The notes under the pieces: model-generated
The model's input: the letters and a program-made list of their open reading frames with translations, nothing else
What the model was told of the DNA's origin: nothing
Databases searched by the model: none
NCBI GenBank assembly: GCA_016840965.1
Contig: JAEORI010000052.1
Coordinates: 1-10,489, forward strand
Source of the DNA: Candidatus Thorarchaeota archaeon
GTDB taxonomy: Archaea > Asgardarchaeota > Thorarchaeia > Thorarchaeales > Thorarchaeaceae
Direction of reading: 5' to 3'
Length of the DNA: 10,489 bases
Shown: positions 1 to 4,526 of the stretch, piece after piece
Numbering within the stretch: the first letter of the stretch is position 1
Layout: every line of letters starts with the position of its first letter
Position numbers and translations under genes: made by a program

Positions 1-2
1 GA

Positions 3-188
3 ATGCATCAGGAGATTGATGAAGCAAGAACAATCCTCATGCTAGATGATGACTCGCAGATTGAGAGAGTAATGGGCACATTTGACCCAAAGACGGATGA
101 TTTTGCTCACGTGAGAGTCAACTTGAATGATAAATCACTGAAGTCGTTCTTTGATTCCATCCTTGGAGAGCCATATAGAGTGAAATAA
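3..188 (+). CDS. Unrecognised protein, probably only the C-terminal end (partial)
   Basis: This open frame reaches the left edge of the window and ends with TAA at 186-188. It gives 61 residues from the first visible ATG, but that Met lies two bases inside the window, so it is more likely an internal residue than the true start. The peptide is acidic in its first half (a short Asp run, LDDDS, near residue 15) and ends in GEPYRVK. I see no signal peptide, membrane helix, cysteine motif or nucleotide-binding motif and cannot assign a family. It is convergent with the ferredoxin gene; the 104 bases between them contain an inverted repeat and a pyrimidine tract on the minus strand. That it is a real gene end is moderately likely. 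Its function is unknown. Confidence 0.45.
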   Translation: MHQEIDEARTILMLDDDSQIERVMGTFDPKTDDFAHVRVNLNDKSLKSFFDSILGEPYRVK

Positions 189-245
189 ACTAGAAAGAAG
201 AAAGAATGTCGCTGACAGGAGCGCCCTATTGGACACCCCTGTCGG
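189..245 (-). terminator. Hairpin plus pyrimidine tract after the ferredoxin gene
   Basis: GACAGG at 214-219 is repeated inverted as CCTGTC at 238-243, and the stem extends by a T-G wobble and a C-G pair (212-245) around an 18-base loop. Read on the minus strand, this lies about 48 bases after the ferredoxin stop and is followed by a pyrimidine-rich run (TTCTTTCTTCTTTC, roughly 205-192). Archaeal RNA polymerase stops at T-rich tracts, with or without a hairpin. The loop is large and the tract is interrupted by C, so the call is tentative. Confidence 0.3.
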
Positions 246-292
246 ACCACCCCTCACTCACATTGTAAGCTTGGGTCAGTATCGCTTGAGCT

Positions 293-472
293 CTATTCCT
301 CAATAGCGCCTTCGGGGCAACTATCAACACAGGCATAGCACTCAGTGCACTCGTCTGCTCGTGCCACTTGATACACGGCTTTGTCGTTGACCACATATAG
401 TGTGGGATCAACAGGACAAACGTCCGCGCATGTACCACACGCAGTACAGTTATCGTTGACTTTCCAGATCAT
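293..472 (-). CDS. Small 2[4Fe-4S] ferredoxin
   Basis: A 59-residue electron carrier, probably cytoplasmic, built almost entirely from two cluster-binding motifs. Cys9, Cys12, Cys15 and Cys19-Pro form the first CxxCxxCxxxCP motif, and Cys42, Cys45, Cys48 and Cys52-Pro the second. In this fold each cluster takes three cysteines from one motif and the fourth from the other. The protein ends right after the second motif (CPEGAIEE), as is usual for clostridial-type ferredoxins. The frame stays open upstream to 595, but that stretch is unlike any ferredoxin. The ATG at 470-472 places Trp3-Lys4 just before the first motif. A GTGATC matching the archaeal anti-Shine-Dalgarno lies just before it; a GTG start at 479-481 is the alternative. 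No redox partner gene is adjacent, so its specific pathway cannot be named. Confidence 0.9.
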   Translation of the reverse strand: MIWKVNDNCTACGTCADVCPVDPTLYVVNDKAVYQVARADECTECYACVDSCPEGAIEE

Positions 473-490
473 TGTGATCACTCTGTCCTT

Positions 491-507
491 GGACTTTATG
501 TAAGTCC
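491..507 (-). repeat. 6-bp inverted repeat in the ferredoxin leader
   Basis: GGACTT (491-496) and AAGTCC (502-507) are separated by five bases. The repeat falls between the predicted transcript start (about 511) and the ATG at 472, so it could be a small leader hairpin or an operator half-site pair. A repeat this short also arises by chance. Confidence 0.25.
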
Positions 508-535
508 GTCGTCGATTTGTCGGATAGCAGTCCCA

Positions 536-541
536 TTTAAA
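536..541 (-). promoter_or_regulatory. Candidate TATA box of the ferredoxin gene
   Basis: On the minus strand the sequence reads CGAAG followed by TTTAAA, a purine-rich BRE-like stretch plus a TATA-like core. Standard archaeal spacing (about 26 bases) would start the transcript near 511, giving a leader of about 40 bases with a GTGATC ribosome-binding match near the start codon. This rests on spacing and composition only. Confidence 0.4.
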
Positions 542-651
542 CTTCGGGGTGTGTGGTCTCGCTATAGAATACAATGAAAAATATTCAAAACTCAAACGCT
601 GTAGAAAATGGAATATAGCACATATTGATCAATTGAACGAAGAAACCGGAA

Positions 652-891
652 TTATTGGTCCATTATGATGAATGAAGTGTAATCAATAATATTTGGTACT
701 GAACTTACCTTGTCAATAGAGAATGTCCGGTAATCATCCAGTGTTTTGACTTCTATCATTGCTACTACATTATACAAGCCATCAGAAACAGAACATGCTA
801 GTATCACCTCATCAATTGCTCTCAGATTCTTCTGAACATCCTTTTCCTTGCCAGGTTTCGTCACAACAGCGAGGAATACTTTGATGGGCAT
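652..891 (-). CDS. Stand-alone Lrp/AsnC effector-binding (RAM) domain protein
   Basis: A 79-residue protein made of one Lrp/AsnC-type ligand-binding domain (alpha-beta sandwich, PF01037 type) with no helix-turn-helix. The pattern is visible as a first strand (KVFLAVVTKPG), a helix, a second strand, then DGLYNVVAMIEV (about 37-48), which corresponds to the G-YD-…-V core where amino-acid effectors bind in the family. The final segment, near SSVPNIIDYTSFIIM, matches the usual 'GV..T.T' ending. Such single-domain proteins are common in archaea and can oligomerise alone or with full-length Lrp proteins, tuning their response to amino acids; that role here is inference. The start is supported by GGAG at 905-902 on the minus strand, ten bases before the ATG. 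It lies 96 bases downstream of uvrC with its own TATA candidate, so it need not be co-transcribed with repair. Confidence 0.85.
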   Translation of the reverse strand: MPIKVFLAVVTKPGKEKDVQKNLRAIDEVILACSVSDGLYNVVAMIEVKTLDDYRTFSIDKVSSVPNIIDYTSFIIMDQ

Positions 892-935
892 TTCTAGTGT
901 TCTCCATTTGGTCGTACATTCAAAGTTTAATTCTC

Positions 936-944
936 AAAAATATG
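936..944 (-). promoter_or_regulatory. Candidate TATA box of the RAM-domain gene
   Basis: CATATTTTT on the minus strand, in the 96-base gap after uvrC. About 27 bases downstream gives a transcript start near 913, followed by GGAG at 905-902 and the ATG at 891, a self-consistent arrangement. The T run could also help end the uvrC transcript. Confidence 0.4.
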
Positions 945-987
945 ATGACAAGCCTGTATATCATTCTGTCGGACACCGAAACTTTTG

Positions 988-2799
988 TCAACTGGATTCA
1001 TCCTTGTCTAGCCATTCTCGGAGGATACGTGCTGCTTTTTCAGACATTCCATCAACCTGAGCAAGTTGTTCTATTGTAGCGTCTTTCACTTTCTCAAAAC
1101 TGCCAAATGTCTGTAGCAATGCGGCTCTTCTCTTTGGACCAATTCCAGGTGCTTCCTCTAAGATTGACCCGGTAAATCTCTTCTCTCTGAGTTTGTGATG
1201 ATACTTCTGAGCGAACCTGTGTGCCTCATCTCGAATTCTTTGCACTAGATGAAGTCCTTCTGACCCTAATTCAAGATGAATTCCTTCTGAATCCTCTTGG
1301 GTGTACATAATTTCCTCCTTTTTCGCTAACGCTGCCACGGGGAGATATTCCAGCCCTAGTTCCTTGAGAGCATCGAGAGCCATCTTGAGTTGCCCTTTTC
1401 CTCCGTCAACTAGAATCAAATCAGGAAGGACATCGCGTCGTTCAAGAACACCAAAATACCGACGATATACAACCTCACGCATCATTGCATAATCATCAGG
1501 AGTTTCTTTTACTCGAATCTTGAACATTCGGTAACGTTTGTTATATGGTTCTCCGTTTTTGAAAACCACACATGAACCAGTTGGATCAGTCCCTTGGATA
1601 TTTGCGATGTCAAACCCCTCAATTCGCATAGGAGCTTGAGAAAGCCCCAGAGCTTCTTTCAGTTCCTTGACACCTTCATGGACAATTTCGTCTTCACTGT
1701 TTCCAAGTATCAACATCTTTCTGAGAGCTCTGTGTGCATTCTTATTAGCCATCTCTACAAGGTCTTTTCCTCGGTCGTCCTCTGGGATAGTAATCTTTAC
1801 TGTATGTCCGTTCGCCTCGCTCAACCATACCCCAAGTTGTTTACCTTCTGGAAGCTCATCTGGAAGTATAATCTCATCAGGCAAGCGTGGTATCGTAAAA
1901 TAGAACTGCTCTACAAACGCAGTCAGTACCTCTACATCTGTTGTATCAAGTTCCACTTCGAGGTAGAAGTTGTCATGCCCTATTAGACGTCCATTTCTAA
2001 CTATCAGCATTTCAATGAGAGCAGCTTGTTCTGTTCGAGAAATGCCAAGTATGTCTCTATTGGCACCTTCAAATTCAACGATTTTTTGTCTACTCATCAG
2101 AATCTCAAGGTCATGTAACCTGTCTCGAAGCTCAGCAGCTTTTTCGAAGTTCATCGCTTCAGATGCTTCTCGCATTTCGCTTTGAAGGATTCTGATGAGG
2201 TCTTCTGGACGACCCTCAAGATAGTAGCACATCTGTTCAACAAGTGAGTGATATTCTTCCAAGGGAATATGTTCCTTACATGGTCCCGAACATCGGTCAA
2301 GGTGATAGTCCATGCATTCTCGTTTTACCTTTGCAGGTTCTTTGCACATTGCTACGGGGATAGATTTTCTAATGGTATCTAAGAATCGTTCAAGTCGCTT
2401 CGTACTACCATATGGTCCATAGTAGTTGGCTCCATCTTTCTGAGCTTCACGAGTGATCTCAAAGGTCGGGATGGTCTTAGACAGGTCAACTCTTACCCAA
2501 GCATGGCGTCTATCATCCTTCAAGGCAATATTGTACTTGGGTTGATGTTTCTTTATGAGGGTCTGTTCAAGAACGAGTGCTTCTCTTTCGGTGTTTGTCA
2601 GTATGGTTTCCAAGTCCCGCGCTTCTTGCATCATGTCCCAAATTCGTCGAAAGAGACCGGTCTTCCGCATATAAGAGCCAACACGTCTTCTCAAGAACTT
2701 GGCTTTTCCAATATAGAGGATTTTGCCTTTCTCGTTCTTCCAGAGATAGACTCCGGGAGAATCTGGAAGGTATTCCACCAAAGACTTGAGATCAGACAT
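988..2799 (-). CDS. uvrC: UvrC, excinuclease ABC dual-incision subunit
   Basis: UvrC joins the UvrB-DNA complex formed by UvrA and cuts the damaged strand on both sides of the lesion. This 603-residue protein has the full family length and domain order. The GIY-YIG nuclease (3' incision) is at 14-91, with GVY 16-18, YIG 29-31, Arg39 and a Glu near 78. Cys152, Cys162, Cys170 and Cys174 form a C-x9-C-x7-C-x3-C cluster matching the Fe-S cysteines of E. coli UvrC. A UVR (UvrB-interacting) helix pair is at about 203-237. The RNase H-like nuclease (5' incision) has Asp397 in GFDIAN, Asp465 in VDGGKGQ and His527 in RDEAHRFA. Tandem helix-hairpin-helix motifs are at about 546-597. All catalytic residues look intact. 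The ATG at 2797-2799 is preceded four bases away by GGTTGATG, a ribosome-binding match. uvrA lies about 6 kb away on the same strand. Confidence 0.97.
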   Translation of the reverse strand: MSDLKSLVEYLPDSPGVYLWKNEKGKILYIGKAKFLRRRVGSYMRKTGLFRRIWDMMQEARDLETILTNTEREALVLEQTLIKKHQPKYNIALKDDRRHAWVRVDLSKTIPTFEITREAQKDGANYYGPYGSTKRLERFLDTIRKSIPVAMCKEPAKVKRECMDYHLDRCSGPCKEHIPLEEYHSLVEQMCYYLEGRPEDLIRILQSEMREASEAMNFEKAAELRDRLHDLEILMSRQKIVEFEGANRDILGISRTEQAALIEMLIVRNGRLIGHDNFYLEVELDTTDVEVLTAFVEQFYFTIPRLPDEIILPDELPEGKQLGVWLSEANGHTVKITIPEDDRGKDLVEMANKNAHRALRKMLILGNSEDEIVHEGVKELKEALGLSQAPMRIEGFDIANIQGTDPTGSCVVFKNGEPYNKRYRMFKIRVKETPDDYAMMREVVYRRYFGVLERRDVLPDLILVDGGKGQLKMALDALKELGLEYLPVAALAKKEEIMYTQEDSEGIHLELGSEGLHLVQRIRDEAHRFAQKYHHKLREKRFTGSILEEAPGIGPKRRAALLQTFGSFEKVKDATIEQLAQVDGMSEKAARILREWLDKDESS

Positions 2800-2842
2800 C
2801 AGGCATCAACCTTGTATAAGTTCAACTCTCCTGATAAGGCTA

Positions 2843-2851
2843 CCATAAATC
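2843..2851 (-). promoter_or_regulatory. Candidate TATA box of uvrC
   Basis: GATTTATGG on the minus strand, in the 89-base gap between the TPR gene and uvrC. Standard spacing puts the transcript start near 2820, leaving a leader of about 20 bases that contains the GGTTGATG ribosome-binding site. uvrC may therefore be transcribed independently of the TPR gene. Confidence 0.35.
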
Positions 2852-2888
2852 AGTGATTCGGAACGTGCTCTTAAGCTGTGACTTGTGT

Positions 2889-3404
2889 TCAAGTTTTGCT
2901 TCTCATACTTGGCAGGATATTCCCCATAGCGGATCGCCAGCGAACGATCGCATCACATTCTGAACCTCTTGAGCAACCATAATAGGTATAATCTGAACAT
3001 GCGACACAGGGAGAGGTCTCTGCTGGATACCGAGTATCAGCGGACCTCTCTAGCTTTCGTAGTTCAGCGACCCTTTTCTGAATAGAGTCATCATTTTGTC
3101 GTAGATTCTGGTCACAGATGCTGTAAGCTTCATCAATCCTTCCTAGATCTACAAGAGTCAAGGCAAGCTCTTCCCAGAATGGAAGAGGCTTAGGGTTGAT
3201 TGCTACAGCTTTTCGAAGTGCATCTTCAGCTTCCCTGAGTCGACCTACAGAACGTAGGTATCGTCCTAAAGCAAACCATGCGAGCACATCCCGTGGAAAA
3301 GTAGCTAATCTCGTTCTGAGGTCTGCTTCGTATATCGCACTGGATGTCTTTGCTGTTGCTGCTATCGTGGGTGTTGAGTCAGAAGACTCCTCACGTTGTA
3401 TCAT
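2889..3404 (-). CDS. TPR protein with a C-terminal four-cysteine motif
   Basis: A 171-residue protein with a low-complexity Ser/Thr/Ala N-terminus (about 1-22) and two to three tetratricopeptide-type helix pairs (about 24-106). ALGRYLRSVGRLREAEDALR and the segment from LALTLVDLGRIDEAY onwards show the W/L-G-Y-A-P spacing, and AVAINPKPLPFW is the usual inter-repeat turn. A charged helix (about 107-121) leads to a tail with Cys133, Cys136, Cys144 and Cys150 (C-x2-C-x7-C-x5-C), rich in Tyr, Gly and Trp. Such spacing suggests a zinc or Fe-S site, but I do not recognise the family and nothing fixes the metal. TPRs usually mediate protein-protein contacts. There is no signal peptide or membrane helix, so it is probably cytoplasmic. 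GGAGG lies 11 bases before the ATG. It precedes uvrC by 89 bases, so a link to repair is possible but unproven. Confidence 0.8.
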   Translation of the reverse strand: MIQREESSDSTPTIAATAKTSSAIYEADLRTRLATFPRDVLAWFALGRYLRSVGRLREAEDALRKAVAINPKPLPFWEELALTLVDLGRIDEAYSICDQNLRQNDDSIQKRVAELRKLERSADTRYPAETSPCVACSDYTYYGCSRGSECDAIVRWRSAMGNILPSMRSKT

Positions 3405-3438
3405 TTGTCCTGTGTCCTCCCGGCGGACAGTGCGAACT

Positions 3439-3461
3439 GGTTGTCAAGGAGAAAGACAACC
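3439..3461 (-). repeat. Inverted repeat at the predicted 5' end of the TPR mRNA
   Basis: GGTTGTC (3439-3445) and GACAACC (3455-3461) form a perfect 7-bp inverted repeat around nine bases. The transcript start predicted from the TATA box is about 3460, so on the minus strand the mRNA could begin with this hairpin. Its loop reads UUUCUCCUU, partly complementary to the GGGAGGA ribosome-binding site near 3421-3415. It could equally be a protein-binding operator. Confidence 0.4.
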
Positions 3462-3471
3462 ATTAACGATT

Positions 3472-3481
3472 CTTCGCGAAG
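3472..3481 (-). promoter_or_regulatory. Palindrome between TATA box and transcript start (possible operator)
   Basis: CTTCGCGAAG is a perfect 10-bp palindrome starting two bases downstream (minus strand) of the TATATAA element. A regulator bound there would block polymerase recruitment or initiation, a common archaeal repression mode. Ten-base palindromes are not rare; the position is what makes it notable. Confidence 0.3.
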
Positions 3482-3483
3482 CC

Positions 3484-3490
3484 GTTATAT
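3484..3490 (-). promoter_or_regulatory. Strong TATA box of the TPR gene
   Basis: TATATAA on the minus strand, a near-ideal archaeal TATA element, places the transcript start near 3460 and gives a leader of about 56 bases before the ATG at 3404. It is the best TATA match on this side of the divergent region. Confidence 0.5.
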
Positions 3491-3714
3491 ACCGTGTGTG
3501 TATTGTATTCGCATTATATTTTGGTGTCAAAATACGATTCATTTTCCTTTTTTGTAATTTTTAAGGCTTATGATGATTATAATTTGCTATATTAAATAGG
3601 ATAATGTCTTTATTGGTTAAATTGATATTATGAAACCTAATTTTTTTCTCTATAGTTGAATAAATGTGTGCATAATCCAAAAAATTGTTCGACAAATCGA
3701 TAATAGATGGCGCG

Positions 3715-3722
3715 TTTTTAAT
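3715..3722 (+). promoter_or_regulatory. Candidate TATA box of the methyltransferase gene, leaderless spacing
   Basis: TTTTTAAT is centred about 27 bases before the A of the ATG at 3746. This is the distance expected between an archaeal TATA box and the transcript start, so the mRNA may begin at or next to the start codon. A GAGG sits only one base before the ATG, too close to act as a normal ribosome-binding site. Confidence 0.4.
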
Positions 3723-3745
3723 GAATTCCAGATTTTTGAAGAGGA

Positions 3746-4438
3746 ATGATTCACAACCTAACTAACTTAAGGGATGACTTGGTAAGTTCTTGCATGAACG
3801 AAGTTCCTTTTGATTGTCAGAGAGCCTGGGACTATATCGATGAGATATACAAAGAAACAGACAAACCGAGAATGGAAGACTATATCAAAGCCACAGGTCT
3901 GGACAGCTTTGAACCAGTAATCGAGGATGATATTTCCCGCCTCTTCAAGGTACTTCTGAATCTTAGTAGGCCAAAGAGAATTTTAGAGATTGGGATGAGC
4001 ATAGGTTTTTCGACTACAATTCTAGCGCTCGCCGCGAAAAGATTTGGCGGAACTGTGACCACGATTGAAATAAACGAGTCAATTGTTGAAAGTGCTCGAG
4101 AAGCTTTCAAAAGAGAGGGGATATCGGACAGTATAGAGATAGTGATTGGTGATGCTAGAAAGATTGTTGCGGAGATGGATTCTGAATCATTCGATGTTGT
4201 TTTCCAAGATTCATCTAAACGACTTTACCCAGTCATGCTTGAGGATTGCATCAGGGTCTTGAAAAAGGGAGGTCTCTTCATGATTGATGATACACTGTTT
4301 CCGGTCATCAGACCTCCAGACAAATGGAACGAATCTGATAGAGCAATTGACAGATTTAACAGAAACCTCCTGAAACTACAAACCATTAGCACCATTCTTC
4401 CAATTGGAGAAGGGTGCACTATCGCAGTTAAGCTATGA
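3746..4438 (+). CDS. SAM-dependent O-methyltransferase, COMT-like (Methyltransf_3 type)
   Basis: A 230-residue class I methyltransferase that would transfer a methyl group from S-adenosylmethionine to a hydroxyl of a small aromatic or similar substrate. Motif I is ILEIGMSIGFST (79-90), with the SAM-ribose acidic residue at Glu108 in TIEIN and GDA at 135-137. The metal-dependent COMT-like signature follows: Asp155-Ser-x-Lys in FQDSSKRLY, then Asp181-Asp182 in the GGLFMIDDT strand, where the family usually has Asp-Asn, and FNRNLL near 204. These suggest a divalent-cation site. An N-terminal helical cap (about 1-70) is typical. The length matches the family (about 220-230). There is no signal peptide. 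Neither neighbour indicates a substrate: TPR upstream on the other strand, and the solute-binding gene 88 bases downstream with its own TATA box. The start is set by the first ATG and the TATA spacing. Confidence 0.9.
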   Translation: MIHNLTNLRDDLVSSCMNEVPFDCQRAWDYIDEIYKETDKPRMEDYIKATGLDSFEPVIEDDISRLFKVLLNLSRPKRILEIGMSIGFSTTILALAAKRFGGTVTTIEINESIVESAREAFKREGISDSIEIVIGDARKIVAEMDSESFDVVFQDSSKRLYPVMLEDCIRVLKKGGLFMIDDTLFPVIRPPDKWNESDRAIDRFNRNLLKLQTISTILPIGEGCTIAVKL

Positions 4439-4500
4439 GATCAACAGAGCATAATAGAAAATCAGGTCTTGTTGATTGAATCAAAGAGGTTTTAGGACGA

Positions 4501-4506
4501 TATATA
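4501..4506 (+). promoter_or_regulatory. TATA box of the solute-binding protein gene, sets a leaderless start
   Basis: TATATA lies 20 bases before the GTG at 4527, and its centre is 23-24 bases upstream. Archaeal initiation about 24-28 bases from the box centre would start the transcript at about 4527-4531, at or just past the GTG. The in-frame TTG at 4521 would lie upstream of the transcript, which is why GTG is preferred. Confidence 0.45.
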
Positions 4507-4526
4507 CCTACTAAGATTAATTGAGG

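Larger units (their letters stand above)
3405..3745. other. AT-rich divergent intergenic region, no gene seen
   Basis: This 341-base gap separates the TPR gene (leftward) from the methyltransferase gene (rightward). It holds a strong TATA element for the TPR gene (3484-3490), two inverted repeats beside it (3439-3461 and 3472-3481), and a TATA-like element for the methyltransferase (3715-3722). The centre (about 3500-3700) is very AT-rich, with only open frames of about ten codons and no tRNA-like fold or paired C/D-box motifs that I can see. Confidence 0.6.

Noticed and set aside
473..595. N-terminal extension of the ferredoxin (open frame to an ATG at 595)
   Set aside because: The added 41 residues resemble no ferredoxin, and this stretch contains the likely TATA box and leader. 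The ATG at 472 fits the family.
1594..1986. 130-codon open frame antisense to uvrC
   Set aside because: It lies entirely inside the strongly conserved uvrC gene, has no recognisable motif and no promoter, and looks like a frame shadow.
2881..2894. ACTTG-TGTT-CAAGT hairpin followed by T's
   Set aside because: The T run is on the plus strand, where no gene ends, and the stem is only five pairs overlapping the TPR stop codon.
3196..3564. 122-codon plus-strand frame over the TPR gene start and its promoter
   Set aside because: It is antisense to a gene with clear TPR repeats and runs into AT-rich promoter DNA. No ribosome-binding site or motif was seen.
3560..3620. Possible C/D-box RNA (ATGATGA near 3569)
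   Set aside because: No matching D box (CTGA) at suitable spacing and no flanking terminal stem were seen.
3690..3700. CGACAAATCGA shared with the ferredoxin promoter region (522-512, other strand)
   Set aside because: An 11-base match between two places in a window this size is expected many times by chance, and the positions relative to the two TATA boxes differ.
4440..4476. Inverted repeat ATCAACA…TGTTGAT after the methyltransferase gene as a terminator
   Set aside because: A 7-bp stem with a 23-base loop and no following T run is weak; it may be chance.
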